Source: Echinostoma caproni
Taxonomy: Eukaryota; Platyhelminthes; Trematoda; Plagiorchiida; Echinostomatidae
Assembly (NCBI GenBank): GCA_900618425.1
Contig: UZAN01039968.1
Location: 1-64,000 of the forward strand
DNA: 64,000 bases
Direction: 5' to 3'
The position numbers were made by a program, and so were the translations under genes. The notes under the pieces were generated by a model. It did not search any database. It saw nothing but the letters and a program-made list of their open reading frames with translations, and was not told the DNA's origin. This document shows, piece by piece, positions 10,371 to 23,019 of this stretch. Each line of letters starts with the position of its first letter. Position 1 is the first letter of the stretch.

Positions 10371-12741
10371 TCAAGCCCAGTCGATACGGGTGCAGCAATA
10401 TCGTCGGGAAGGCCCCTAAGAAAGTAAGCCTGTAAAAACAGGGAATACGGCTGTGAAATCAGTCGATGTTTACCAGTTGAAGGTAGACGGAGTTGCCAAA
10501 CGAACCGCCGCATCGGAAATAAGATAATGAACTATCCGTTTATCTTATCAAAAAACAAGAGCCAGACTATAGTGGGAGCAAATATCTCGCGCAATATAAG
10601 GGCCGTTGTTGATCTGAACAACGAACGGCATGTTACCCAATTCGGCACGACCCCGCTGTTATGTAAAAAAGAGGTTGTCAGCTGTGAGTATAGAAACAAC
10701 TCAGACGAATGTGTCGCCGTCATTTCGGTCAGTGGTGCAACCAAACTCCCATCTGTTCACAGTCGATGATGACCCGTACGGGTTCTGGATTGAACATGAA
10801 ATTCCAATAAAGACAGGAAAATTTCGGTCTTATGTTTCACGCCGAATTCTGCTACACTCGGAGGACGACGTCAAGCGGTAGGTTGAACAAATGTTGAACG
10901 AAGGAATCATTGAAGAAACTCAGTCAGTATAACTCACCTGTGCTGCTAGTCGAAAAGCCCAATGACAAATTTCGGTTCTATGTGGATTTCGGCCAAGTAA
11001 ACACTGTGACTATAAACAAACCAGTCCAAGTTCCGACTGTAGCAGATATTTCTGACCAACTACAAAGCGCGAAAGTATTCTCAGTTGTGGATCTACGATC
11101 GCGATATTGGCAAGTACAAATAAAGAACGCCGATCGAGAGAAAACGGCGTTGACAGTCGGCAATAAATAATATCAATTCAAACGAATGCCATTCGGACCA
11201 TCGGGAACACCATTTACATTCCACCTCTTCATGATGAGCTTACTCGACCGTGTCTCCAATGTGGTGGTGTATGGTGACGATTTGTAGTTTACAATCAAAC
11301 ATCAATCGAACACATATTCCATTTGGAAAACGTCCTGAAAAGAATCCAAGAATCTGTCCTTCGGATTAATGGGTAGAAGTCCCAAATAGAGAAGCCGACA
11401 ATGACTCTACTTGGACACAAGGTTGGAAACGGATAAGTGAAACCACTTCCTGAGAAGATCCGCAAGTCAAAGGAGTTTGCAGGCTCAACAGCGAAAAGAA
11501 AATTAAGACGGTTTCTGGGCTGCACCGCATACTATAGCCGGTTCTTCAAGAATTTTACGAATATCGCTGGACCGTTATACGCCATGCTCAAGAAAGAATA
11601 TCGTTTCCGATGGACACCAGAAGCCCAAAAAGTCTTCGATAAACTCCAAAGGATCATGACCGAATAATACCTGACACTGAAGTTGCCGGTGATTGGTAAG
11701 CGCTTCACAGTTGCAACGGATGCCAGTGACGTTGGTGTGGGAGCCATACTCAAACAAGCAAGTGGAGTAGTTAAATACGCAAGCTGGGTCCTTACTCTAA
11801 CGGAAAGTAAGTATTCCACCACGGAAAAAGATTGTCGTCTGGGCAGTGCATAAGTGGCGACCATGTCTACGGAGTCAAAGGTTTTATATGGAAACAGACC
11901 CAAAACCTCTGGAGTAGAATAAAACCGCCAAGGACCCGAGAGGAAATCTAGCCCGTTGGGCGCTTCGACTGCAGGAGTACGACCTCACGATCAATCATGC
12001 TGCAGGTGACAAAAACTGTGTGGCGAATATTTTGTCTCTTCAGGAGGAAACAGATTCCTGACAATGGGATAAGACCCGCACGAATTGGTGAAGGAGCAGC
12101 ATAAGGATCAACAACTCTTCAATGTGATCGAAGCAAACTCAAAAGGGAAGCAATACCGAACCGTGCAACATGGCACACACATGAAGTTATGAAAATCCGT
12201 TTGGAAGTAGCTTTATCTGAATGTCGCTGACATCTTCATGAAACAACAGCCAGGAAGTAGGTGTTCTGTGGTCGTCATCCCGAAACAGCTGTCCCAAATT
12301 CTCATCAAAGTAAGTCATAAACTGGCACAAACTGGACGCGCTCGAACCTACGATCTGCTTCGACAGCGGGTAAGTTGACCAAATATGTAGGCTGAAGTTA
12401 CAAATCAGGTGCTGACATGTGCAAAAATGCAAACTTTTCAATTTAGACTCCCGCCCATCACAATGTTCAGTTCAGTCAATACCAGTATCTGAGATCGGCG
12501 AGTTATGGTCCATCGAACTCATGGGTCCATTTCCGATATCCCCTAGAGGACACCAATAAATCGTTGTAGTGACGGAGCACTTAACGCGCTGGATTGAATT
12601 TGTAGGAATCGCGGATCGAAAAGTCGCTACGAAAAGCAGAGTTGTGGTTGAGCATATCGTGGCAAATCATGGTGTGCCGCAAGCCATCCTCACGGATCAT
12701 GGTCCGTGCTTTGAGAGTGATGAATTTCGCACATACCTATA
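10371..12741 (+). pseudogene. pol: Gypsy Pol: protease, RT, RNase H, integrase (broken)
   Basis: Pol would process, reverse-transcribe and integrate the element. Visible landmarks: protease active site VDTGA at 10380-10394; RT lead-in EQMLNEGIIEE near 10885; RT segment SPVLLVEKPNDKFRF and box A FSVVDLRSRYWQV near 11078-11115; FKRMPFGPSGTPFTF near 11177; the RT catalytic YGDD at 11270-11281, directly followed by a stop; an RNase H segment TVATDASDVGVGAIL near 11710; and integrase WSIELMGPFP near 12506 and ILTDHGPCFES near 12690. The first integrase catalytic aspartate is replaced by glutamate (GAA 12515-12517). Numerous in-frame stops and at least four frame changes make it non-functional. The integrase ends abruptly after the second catalytic region. 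Confidence 0.8.
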
Positions 12742-12945
12742 GAAACAACAACGACGAATTATAGAAAACCAACGTGGACGGGACAATACACCCACTTTTA
12801 CAGCTTCGTCCCACTCAGACAGAAAAGAAATTTAATTCAGAGTCTCACATCACGAGCGCAAAAGATCTGCTCTGACAATGTGATAGATGAGGAACTAACA
12901 AAAATTAAGGACGTCCTCAGAGAAAGTGGTTATCCTGAACGGTTC
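12742..12945 (+). mobile_element. Penelope-like element fragment (RT C-terminal part)
   Basis: One open frame from about 12745 to the gap carries the YRKPTWTGQYTHFYSFVPL signature, then a basic helix and a segment ending ESGYPERF. This matches the conserved region after the RT palm of Penelope-like elements ('YRKPT.TG.Y..F.S..P...K...I..L..RA..IC', '..L..NGYP..F'). The expected downstream GIY-YIG endonuclease would fall in the gap 12946-13828. The frame differs from the gypsy integrase, and the change from one to the other within a few bases near 12741 suggests a 5'-truncated insertion into the gypsy copy. The fragment itself has no stop, so it looks younger than its host element. Confidence 0.8.
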
Positions 12946-13828
12946 NNNNNNNNNNNNNNNNNNNNNNNNNNNNNNNNNNNNNNNNNNNNNNNNNNNNNNN
13001 NNNNNNNNNNNNNNNNNNNNNNNNNNNNNNNNNNNNNNNNNNNNNNNNNNNNNNNNNNNNNNNNNNNNNNNNNNNNNNNNNNNNNNNNNNNNNNNNNNNN
13101 NNNNNNNNNNNNNNNNNNNNNNNNNNNNNNNNNNNNNNNNNNNNNNNNNNNNNNNNNNNNNNNNNNNNNNNNNNNNNNNNNNNNNNNNNNNNNNNNNNNN
13201 NNNNNNNNNNNNNNNNNNNNNNNNNNNNNNNNNNNNNNNNNNNNNNNNNNNNNNNNNNNNNNNNNNNNNNNNNNNNNNNNNNNNNNNNNNNNNNNNNNNN
13301 NNNNNNNNNNNNNNNNNNNNNNNNNNNNNNNNNNNNNNNNNNNNNNNNNNNNNNNNNNNNNNNNNNNNNNNNNNNNNNNNNNNNNNNNNNNNNNNNNNNN
13401 NNNNNNNNNNNNNNNNNNNNNNNNNNNNNNNNNNNNNNNNNNNNNNNNNNNNNNNNNNNNNNNNNNNNNNNNNNNNNNNNNNNNNNNNNNNNNNNNNNNN
13501 NNNNNNNNNNNNNNNNNNNNNNNNNNNNNNNNNNNNNNNNNNNNNNNNNNNNNNNNNNNNNNNNNNNNNNNNNNNNNNNNNNNNNNNNNNNNNNNNNNNN
13601 NNNNNNNNNNNNNNNNNNNNNNNNNNNNNNNNNNNNNNNNNNNNNNNNNNNNNNNNNNNNNNNNNNNNNNNNNNNNNNNNNNNNNNNNNNNNNNNNNNNN
13701 NNNNNNNNNNNNNNNNNNNNNNNNNNNNNNNNNNNNNNNNNNNNNNNNNNNNNNNNNNNNNNNNNNNNNNNNNNNNNNNNNNNNNNNNNNNNNNNNNNNN
13801 NNNNNNNNNNNNNNNNNNNNNNNNNNNN
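12946..13828. other. Assembly gap (883 N)
   Basis: Run of N. It starts inside the Penelope-like frame, so the hidden sequence probably includes the rest of that element. Open frames drawn through the N run have no meaning. Confidence 0.99.
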
Positions 13829-15680
13829 CGAACACAGACACATAGAGCTTACCTCTCCCCTCTCCTCTCCTCATCCCAAATGACCCTTTGACCCAGCGTG
13901 AAAATGTGTCCCCACTAACGATAAACCCTTATATGATCTGTACAGGCACGATTATGAATCATTCGAAAACGATTGTTCGCCTTCGGACTTGTGTTCTGAT
14001 GTTACAATGGGATTATTTCGGAATTTGAAACACAAGAGTCTGTAAGAAAAATACATGGTAGCTACAATCCAATACCCCAATTTATGTCAAAATATTTTGT
14101 AACGAGGAGAAATCATGACAAATGGGGAAGAGTTGCATAACCGGATGCTCCTCACGTTTAGGTTATTGCACATACGCATTGATTCGGGTCCGCGGATGAT
14201 GGTCTTTCATGTAACTCCCGCTCAATAGGAGTCCATATATAGTATTTATTCACACAGATCCACTGCAGCTTATTTATGATGTGACCACAGTGTGCATTAC
14301 ACTACCACCGGTCATATTGTGATGGAAGGCGGTACAAGGAGAGTCCTGGCTAGCGACGGAATCAAGAATGGAGCTCATCCGACCAGACTCGCAGACGCAG
14401 TGGCGGGAATTGCCTTGTGAGACAATGTTGACTGCCACTCGAAACGAGCGAATCAACAATTACAGCCCGACAGACAGTCTGCAGCTAACGGGAAAGATAT
14501 CCACCGAATGCCACAACATCGGAGCTGTCGATCAACGCATCTCGCGCAGCGATCGGGTCAAAACAGTCGGAATGGCACGCGGAATAAAAGGCAAGGTACG
14601 TGCCAAGGGCGGACCCAAATCAATAAAGAATGACCCACAGAAAGCGGCATGAATCATCCCGCCGCGCGGTTGAGAATCGATTGTATATAATGGAACGCAT
14701 ACACCGTTCGCTTTTTTAATTGGATCCACAGACGTTTTTCCCAGCCAGATCACCTTCTCGCTACAATATAACAAACAGCTGTGGAGCCCTGAAGCCTGAA
14801 GCTTTCGATTTCGGGAAACCGAGTTGGCTGACTTTTTACCGGTGTGCCGTAATGACAGTTGTCTTCATCGACAGCTTTGAAACGTTAATAAACTAGCCAC
14901 AGGAAAACAGCACTCAAAGTGTTGGGAAAATGTTTGAAACACTTGCGGATTACTAACACTTTGGTGTATTTGTCATAAATGTTTGCTAATAAGATTTCGG
15001 AATTCTTATACTCCTCAGGGTGTTCTCGACTGTCAGCGGGGACTGTGTTAGAATTGTCGAGTAACCTAACCAAACAAGATGACAATCTGTTCAATTGTTT
15101 TAATGGAACACTGAAATCTCAAGGCTAACCAGTTCGTTCTATTCAGTTCAGTAGTTTCATGGAAATTATTATTACGAAATTTATGAATGATGTCAACAGG
15201 CGGAAAGTGTAAAAGCCTAAATAAATGAAATCATTAAAGTTTATTGTATTTGAATCCCAAGCACAGCGACATGAATTTACTTGATACGGGATTCTAAAGT
15301 GTTTGTATTACGATGATGACGCTAGTTCAGATAGCAATTCCATAAGTAGTGAAGTAGAATACAACTGGTAGTGTGCAAGAATTCAACTATTATGCAAATA
15401 GAATGCTATTTATACTGAAGAGAGAGGACATAGGAATCCATATATCAAACGAAGGGTTGACCGGGTTGTTGTAAACCATCTTGATTGATTCGCAGTTCCG
15501 ACCAATCATCTGAGTTGTGCTATCTTTTTAATGATTGATTGTCCGAGAACAAAACAGTTTACAGGGATCATGCTGGCTTCCTGACTTAGAACAAATGGGT
15601 CGTTAACAGTTAATTCACAAGCCGACTGCTCTATGGTCACGCAACCGAATTATTATTACATTCGAATTCACCCATCCGTG
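13829..15680. other. flank after gap; possible retroelement remnant
   Basis: It begins with a pyrimidine tract (CTCTCC units, 13850-13870). An open stretch at 14368-14652, less AT-rich than its surroundings, gives a basic C-terminal protein (94 codons) of no recognised family. TATA-like stretches occur at about 14238 and 14683. This could be the 3' end of the gypsy element or unrelated sequence. No clear integrase continuation was seen. Confidence 0.3.
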
Positions 15681-15764
15681 TGGCCTCGTAGCTCAGCTGG
15701 TAGAGCATGCGCGTACAAAGCGTAGGCGGCGTCCATGCGTGGGCTCAAATCCCACCGAGGCTAC
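15681..15764 (+). mobile_element. tRNA-derived SINE head / tRNA-like sequence (family A)
   Basis: A cloverleaf can be drawn: acceptor GCCTCG (15683-15688) with CGAGGC (15756-15761), D arm GCTC...GAGC, anticodon arm TGCGC/GCGTA, and T stem GTGGG/CCCAC. The A box is TAGCTCAGCTGG and the B-box region is GGGCTCAAATCCC. The seven-base anticodon loop would give ACA, the T loop lacks the usual TTC, and the variable arm is 14 bases. This argues against a functional tRNA. The segment from GCGTAGGCGG to the end recurs in diverged form at 17.5 kb, and part of it at 27.6 kb, so it is a dispersed family. Confidence 0.6.
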
Positions 15765-17418
15765 TGAACTTTTCACAATCGACATACAAACTTCAAATCT
15801 GCCAAACAACTATTTGAACGAATTATTATTATCTGGAACAAAAGATGTTCTTCTATTGAAACTTAATTAGCCACTTATGGTTGGATCATCAAGATCTCCA
15901 ATCTACAAAATGAATTGAGGCTAGTTTTAGCATTAAATTAACATTTCACCTGACCACCTTGAAAGATGATCGGGTTCACTGGGTTTGAATTGAAGCGTAG
16001 GAAATCTCGCAGCAGATTCGGTCTAATTAATTCACTTTGAATACGGTCAAAGTGCTTTTTAAGTGTGAACAAATCGAATATCCTTACGTGGTTCGCTGCA
16101 TTTGGGGTGAGTTTACCTAAGCCTAGAGATCAAGGTTGAACTACATCGATCGTAGAGAAATCGGTAGATGGTCACGTGTGATGAAGTGAATGTGTGCATA
16201 TCCAAATATTTTGGTGAATAGATAAAAGAGACAATAGACAACAGTCAATAGATGACAACGCTCACTCACAGAACGGTTCATGTTTTCTCTTTAGGTCTTC
16301 CCTGGACAGAAAATCTTTGTGAGTTTGTCTCTTGGACTATTTTGTTGATTGTTTGCGGTGATGCTCGAGATATGCGTCGGTTGGTATGCAACAGTTTACT
16401 TAATTATGATTGAAAAGACCTTATGAGTTAGTATTTCCTAAAAGATTCGTGTTCAAATCAAACTTTAATTGATAACTGTAAAACAACACAAGCCAGGTCC
16501 ATCAGTGAGTATCAAATACGTTCATTGCACTAATAGTATGATAATTTTTATAAACAACTCCTACCCGGTCTAAATTCGAATCGTGCTTAGTCGGTACTAA
16601 ATGTGTGAATCGTCCGAATTTATTTTGGTTCAGCTATTTTCAGCGGTGTTCCTAATAAGAAACCCTCATGGTACCAAAGCATGTTGTTATTTGCCGGTTA
16701 AGTCTTACTTGACAATATATGATAGGCCATCTGGCCGGTGAAAAATTAGGGACATATTGTAAAGTGGATTTGTATTAGGAAATGTCGTAAAACCTGAATT
16801 AGTCATTTTTAGTTGTGGCTAACTTACCTATATGGATCAAATAATCAGAGAATGACGCACAATTTCTTCCAAGATATCCACATTTGGATTTGATACCGTG
16901 AGTTGGATACACTTTAAATCTTATTTGGTGCAACATACTTTCACACTTTTCTTGGTTGTTTTAACTAATTGAACTTAATTTCAATCAAAAAGCTACTAGT
17001 ACTACTTCCATTTTTTATGGATAGAGGTGAGAAACAACACTTGTTAAAATGGTACTATTCACGGATAGAAACTCAAACATGTTTATTCGGTACCCCTCTC
17101 ATAACCAAATATAAGTACATAATTTTGAAATTTGAACACCAAAAAAAGACTTTCATTGCTCATTTAATTTTATTTCGGATTTCGTTAATCTGATGCTGCA
17201 GAGACGAAGGTAGGATGGTCACAATAACCCCTTTTGTTAGTGACCATTTTTGTAAAGAATGAAGTTATAGTCTCCAATCATGAAGTCCAGAAATGTGCCC
17301 GTTTCGTAGGAGATATAGCTGAAATAGAGTGAAATGGAAACGTGGATGATGGGATATTTTCTGTGTGTCAAGAATTTAGAATTCATATAGCTCTTTAGGT
17401 CGAATGGGTGATGCAGCT

Positions 17419-17454
17419 GTGAAAAGAGCAGTGCTAGCGGTGAGCTCTTTTCAC
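17419..17454. repeat. Perfect 11-bp hairpin
   Basis: GTGAAAAGAGC (17419-17429) and GCTCTTTTCAC (17444-17454) pair perfectly around a 14-base loop. It sits directly upstream of a SINE family A tail. A second small stem, GCAGA/TCTGC, follows at about 17463-17479. The role is unknown. Confidence 0.7.
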
Positions 17455-17480
17455 TCAGTCGGCAGAAAGCGCTCTCTGCA

Positions 17481-17528
17481 AAACCGAAGGTGGTTTCCAT
17501 GCGTGGGATGGAGTCCCATTCAGGCTAC
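17481..17528 (+). mobile_element. SINE family A, 3' part
   Basis: Shares CCATGCGTGGG, a TCCCA T-arm strand and AGGCTAC with the copy at 15.7 kb. The B box is degenerate (GGGATGGAGTCCCA). The A-box half is not recognisable; a hairpin stands in its place. Confidence 0.55.
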
Positions 17529-18451
17529 GGACCGTTTATATTTTAAACAAGGAACAATTTAGGAGATAAATGTTATGATGAAAATTGTTGGGAGTTTCTT
17601 GATTTGAAATAACAGATAGTGTACTGTGCCTCCTTTCTTTTCTGCTTGGACACAAGAATTGACTAAATACCTCCTAAAACGACATCTGAACAAATATGAA
17701 ATGGTTATTTAAATCAGACCTGATGTGAAGCTGTTGGAACACTGGCAATAGACAATATACATAACCCTAGTTGTGAGTTCCAGCACCGGAGAGGATAGTC
17801 GGTATGTACAACTGATAAATAGCAGTGAGATCCGAACTCCAGTCTAATGCTTCCCGGGTAAGGATTGTCTGAATCATCTGAGAGTTGCGAACGAAGTTCT
17901 AAAGAATAATCAATTCCAGTCAACAAAATACATCACACACAACAATATTTGCAAGTAACTTTGGATACTGGCTAATTTAATTAGCCGCCAGGAAGCCGCA
18001 TCAGGGAGCATAAAAAGATATTGAATAGATCACAAAATATACCGATTATCCTGTTAGAGAAGTCCGAAAGTTGCAAAGAGATTTATTTTATTTGGTACTT
18101 GTCATCAGGCAATTACAACAAACAAACACATGGACACAGCATAACATGAAAATTCATAGTATGTGTTTGCACAGGTATTGTGGTGGTTGACGAAGGGGAC
18201 TGCTTCCAAATGGACCAATCCGCAGTCTCGTTGACCTTAGGCCAAGGCAGCTGTAAAATCATGACAAACTGTTTCTGTGAACACGGCATTGGTCGGTTTA
18301 GCCTGATTACGAAGCGAGGCGACCAAGATCCGGTTATAACAAACAATGCTGTGTTCGCACAAATATGGAACAGAGGGTTCAAAGGAATTAATGATTTCAC
18401 AGCGACAGACGTGTGATTTCCCATCAATCCAATATTGTATTACTAACTCAT

Positions 18452-18560
18452 GGTAATCATCGTCCGAATCATCGATATCAAAATCATCATCATCGTTAGC
18501 ACCATTATCATCATCATCATGATCATCATCATGCTGTTCACCATCGTCATCATTGCGTTT
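18452..18560. repeat. Imperfect (ATC)n microsatellite
   Basis: The triplet ATC/CAT is repeated with interruptions over about 100 bases. It produces an artefactual isoleucine-rich open frame. Confidence 0.8.
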
Positions 18561-18632
18561 GTTATGATTTCAAGCGCACAGAATGCGAAAATGATTTCTA
18601 TTCATCGCAAATGTTATAAAATAAACTTGTAG

Positions 18633-21230
18633 GTTTAATATCTCTCATCGAGCATTCCGATGTCAGTGATCGCCGTTTGGCATTTGTGAACGGTAAAATA
18701 CATGAAATTCCAGTGCTAATCAACTATGAATATCTCCGCTCATGTAAAAAAAACATAATGAGTTATTCACCACAGATTTATGGTGACTTGGCACACGTGA
18801 TCAAACCTATTTATATTTTGGTGCCAGATTATTACTCTACTTAAGCGACAATCTTAGAGGGGACAGGCCGTCTTTGCGGCATTTTCTGATTCCTGTGAAA
18901 AAAGGTTTAGTTACAAGCGAATCTTATACGATTAAATAGTTATCTGTTCTTCCCTAAGCATTCCATTTCTGGGCCAACTCTAAACTTAATTATACTTCCA
19001 AACGAATCCAAATTCACTGAAAGAAGTCAATATTCTTGTTTTTATGATACGAGTGAGTACACTTGAGGGCACTGGAAAATTGTTACCTAAGTGACGAAAA
19101 GCAATAGTGTTTGTTTCACCGGTTGGGAATTAACTGCCATTACCAACAGTCAAAGTTGAGCCCATGTTCGTTGCCGCTACAGATCTGATCTATGTCTATG
19201 GAGTCTAGGGATTTGAAATGGAAAGTGTTATCTTTGACCAATGAAGCGCTCACCCTTGTGCATGATAGTTGGTTCAAGCACATCCAAGATGCATGTATTT
19301 ATAGTTTTGTGTGAAATAATTCATGCATTTTGCGTGTGTATTTTGGAGCTTTTGTCTGATTTTTAATGTCCCAGTGAAACTCTACAATCGTTATCATCAT
19401 AGAATATCTACGTGACGTGATGATTTAAATTGGTCGAGGAAACGACATCCATTGGAATTCTGAGGGAACAACAGACTGCGAATCGCACTCCATTACTAAA
19501 ATACAGTAATAGAAAGACATTTTGTGATTAAGACAGATATTGAAAGGAAAAGTTGTGAGCACGTGTAGTATTTTAACTATTCTCGTAGTGTTCATGGAGA
19601 TTTTGAAGCAGTATTCAATACTAATCGTTGTATATAATTGATTATATTTAAGCAGATGGGTTTAGTCCCACTTATCACTCGCATTTACTTCGACCACCAA
19701 TGACCCACAGATCCAACCATGGAGATGTCACATTTTCTGAGCCTTCAGTCAAACAGAAAAATGATCTTGTTAAACAATCTAGAATTATCTAAAATTGGCT
19801 AACGTGAAAGCATTGATTTGCTTGATAGCAATACCCAGTCTTGCTTTTATCTGAGTGTGTAATGTACACACAGTTAAAGAAGTCACAGCATTCGGTTGAC
19901 CGAAACCGAAACGATCAACGGAAGTAAATGATAGTATTTGAATCTTTCTTTCACTCATCTACCGCAGGCCCAACTGAATACACTCAAGGTAACCGTGATT
20001 TCGACATGTCACCTGAAACCGAGCTTATGTTTGGCTTGGGTTGAAATTTGTGTGGGGTATAGAAAATGGTAGAAGGTATTGTAAAGAATTGCTGTTCAGA
20101 GCCAAATTAAAACAGCAACCAGAGAGAGAAAATTTGGACCCGTAGAGACAGTACAAAGGGAAGATAGGAAGCGATAATGATGCTTGGAGTAACGACACGG
20201 GTAAGCAAGAGTTTTATTAGGACCGTGTACTAGTAATTAACAGAACTTTTGCAATTTACGTGTACATTTAATGATTTCATTTGCGTGCCATTCTAGGAAG
20301 AAACTAAGAAACTAAGCCGATCAAGATAATTCTAGTTACATCATTCGAATTATCTTTCCTGCTGGTTGTATCGGTGGAAACTCGATGTGAATTGCTGGTT
20401 CAACGATCAAGTAGCTTCATGCAAAGTTTATAAAACAAAAACACGGTAGTACAGATCTTTCAGCGGCAAATTTGACGTTACTGAAAATTCGGACCCATTA
20501 ACGTGCAGCATCAAATTAAAGCGAAATTGTCCCCGGGAAGTCTGAATTGAAACTAAACAACTGAGATACCTATTGTTTCTTGACTGTGTTTTTACCTTGT
20601 TTTTTGTGATATGAGCCCAAATTTATGTACTATTCAAACATAATTAGCAATAAAACGATTTTGTGTACATGCCCATAAAACCAGTAATTATGCAGAATAA
20701 AAATGAACCATCCATATTAAGTCACAGAGGAGAAATAATAATTAACCAAATCACCTTGTTCAGAATAAAGCAATTTATACAGCACGGTAAAATGTGGTCA
20801 GAAGTGAAATGGTTATATAGGGTTATATTGAGTTAGCTAACAGAATGTTTGTGATCAATTGTTAAGTGCAAAAATTAGATAACCAATTTTTTGAACGCAT
20901 CCACCAAAAACTTTGAATCTTTCCAAACTGATCGTCTGCAGTTGTGTTGCGTAAATTCAATCGCAATGATGCAGTTTATTCATGACTCAGTCTTAATTTC
21001 GTGCTAAACATAACCCGACTAGGTACAGTTTTTGATTTTGATGAAAGTACCTCTACACTTTTCATCATTACTTTAACAACTTATGAAAGTAAAAATTGAA
21101 TTGATTCACCATGTTGCTCGAGTGAAGTTCATGGGTGCATAAATTATGAAGAGGCAAATCTTTGTACTGTCCATTATTCACCCAGTGTGCACACAATCAG
21201 GCAAATATAAATACTGAAAACAGAGAGTGC
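18633..21230. other. no supported gene
   Basis: AT-rich. The missing 3' exon of the dynein light chain at 21.2 kb could lie here (it would be on the minus strand), but I could not find a matching C-terminus. Confidence 0.4.
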
Positions 21231-21234
21231 TCAC

Positions 21235-21419
21235 CTGTTGAAATCTCGTCCAACAATACAGTGCCAAGCCCGTTGATGATGAGTGTCCATGTATTGCTTC
21301 AGTTTTTCCGCTACTCTCTTTGGTGTTTTTAAATCCTGCCATTGTTCTCGGGCCATCTTGAGCACCTCATCGTAGATTTCGCCTTTCATATCAGTCCGTT
21401 GTACGACCAACTCAGACAT
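21235..21419 (-). CDS. Dynein light chain (LC8/tegument type), first coding exon
   Basis: Dynein light chains are about 89-residue dimeric hub proteins that bind the dynein motor and other partners; flatworms have many copies, several in the tegument. The exon starts at ATG 21419-21417 (MSELVVQRTDM) and encodes 61 residues plus two bases. The family helices are visible: KGEIYDEVLKMAREQ, then RVAEKLKQYMD, and the hallmark AWHCIVGRDF strand. It ends at CAG|GTGAGC (21236-21229), a good donor, in the same place and phase as the 40.2 kb gene. The C-terminal exon (the 'F.YF..G....LF' strand) was not located. A reading across a 21-base gap to 21213 is possible but too short for an intron and does not match the family. 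Confidence is high for the family, low for completeness. Confidence 0.85.
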
Positions 21420-23019
21420 GATGAATTGATTAGACTGTCGTGTAGAACGATTACCAACGAAATGTAAACCATACCTAGAATCCACGCGTTTATACTGCAT
21501 CCGATCTCAACTTCGCTCATTTTGTGAGCGCTCACGGGTGTGCGTGCGCGTATGTGCATATGCGTACATGTAAGTCGGCATATCAGATGCAGATGTACGA
21601 AAACAATGACACGAAGACTGAAAGTATATACGTTGTCCTTTACACGATCGTTATTCATCTAAGATTGGGAGATGAGTTTACATACGCCGGCAGGATCACA
21701 GACACTTACAAACACACGTAGATGCACACATACCTACATATCAACACATAACATTCATGAGTGTATCGAGAGAGCGAGTCAGCAAGGAGTATTCCCGATA
21801 CACCGCGCAAGTCCATGTTGGTTCACGTACCTCTTGAATGCCTGCTTTCCTGCGTACACGTCATCCTGTCTACAGGTGCTCCCGGCAGATTTGGCAAACC
21901 GATACATTCACGTGTCTGTGCGGACTACTCATGCAGAACACATAACAGAACTGTGAAACTCCATAATTGAGAGGTGTGCAGCATCGCACGTGCGAGAACA
22001 ATTGGCTTTGCATTCATAGTCAACAGTTACACACTGTGAGTCACAGTTCAAGCTTGTTTTGCAACGAATGATTAAGCATGGTGAAGTGATTCATTCTTTT
22101 AATCTTGTGGACAAACGTCAGTTCGATTTTCTATAACTTAACGTTCAGCTTTTGTTCATAGTTTCTTCCTCTAGTATAGTATAGATGGCAAGATGTTGGA
22201 AAAACTCATAATAGTTCTATAGTTCTAAAATCTATGTATAGGAAATAAAATTGAACTGAAATAGTTTCAGTCTGCAGCTGAAATAGTAGTAAGTCATTTT
22301 ATAGTTTTATGCCTAATAATCAGTGGCGTTGGAGGCGATTTTACGAAAGGTTTTACTCCAATACGATTTATCCCCATAAATCAGCAATATCCTAAATGTT
22401 TTTCGCACCGCCAAATAAAAGCTAGGTTTTCCTGAGCAAACTGTTTGGAAATTGACAATTGGATGGAAATGACAGTAACTCACTACTGTTTCACAAGTGT
22501 AGCACTGGAAATCAACACAGTGCACCCTCTAGTCATCTATTTTTAATTACTTAATCCACGTATCGTGGCGCAAGTTGAGCCTATTCCTTCCAGTCTTACT
22601 TACACCATTTTATCCGTCAATTAAACCAACATATCAGCGAGTACAACTTTCACCCTCATCGGTCAGATAAAACTGGAGGCAAGACTTGTTTTTGTGAACA
22701 CAAGAAGCATCATGATCACCAAATGTGTTGAATTCAGCCAAATATAAAACGCCAAGTATCTTTATCTATGTGAGCAAGAATCTCGTTACTGACAGGAAAG
22801 TTGTTTAACAAGGCACCTCAGTGATATCGATATCCATTTTTTGTACTTTCTTTATTTTAACAAATGCTTCAGTCACTGATAATCAGATAGCTGAGGAACG
22901 AGTTGGCCTTTTGCCGTGCATTACCCAGGAGCCAACATCGATCGGTTGTGTTCTGCTCATGTATTCTTACATTTCTATTCTCGTACTGTCTTGTCAACTG
23001 TCTCAGCTCCCAACGTAAT

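Larger units (their letters stand above)
9589..12741 (+). mobile_element. Degenerate Ty3/gypsy LTR retrotransposon (internal region)
   Basis: Domains run in the Ty3/gypsy order gag, protease, reverse transcriptase, RNase H, integrase, all on the plus strand, so Ty1/copia (integrase before RT) is excluded. The reading frame is broken by many stops and frameshifts. The gag part is strikingly GC-rich compared with its AT-rich surroundings. No LTR pair could be recognised: the 5' LTR should lie left of about 9550, and the 3' part is lost in, or beyond, the gap at 12946. The integrase is cut off at about 12741 where a Penelope-like reading frame begins. Confidence 0.85.
15765..18450. other. no supported gene
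   Basis: Apart from the hairpin and SINE piece near 17.45 kb, only short AT-rich open frames are present. The overlapping opposite-strand frames at 18.11-18.43 kb are unrecognised. Confidence 0.4.

Noticed and set aside
12880..13891. Long open frames of about 310-320 codons across the N run
   Set aside because: They exist only because N codons contain no stops. Only the first few residues before the gap are real, and these belong to the Penelope-like frame.
15683..15761. Functional tRNA gene
   Set aside because: Atypical T loop, odd ACA anticodon loop, long variable arm, a mismatch at the seventh acceptor pair and related truncated copies nearby favour a SINE or pseudogene.
18450..18632. 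Isoleucine-rich small membrane protein
   Set aside because: It is the translation of an (ATC)n microsatellite.
21200..21235. A 21-base intron joining the 21.2 kb dynein light chain to a short tail
   Set aside because: Too short for a normal intron, and the resulting tail lacks any dynein light chain C-terminal residues.
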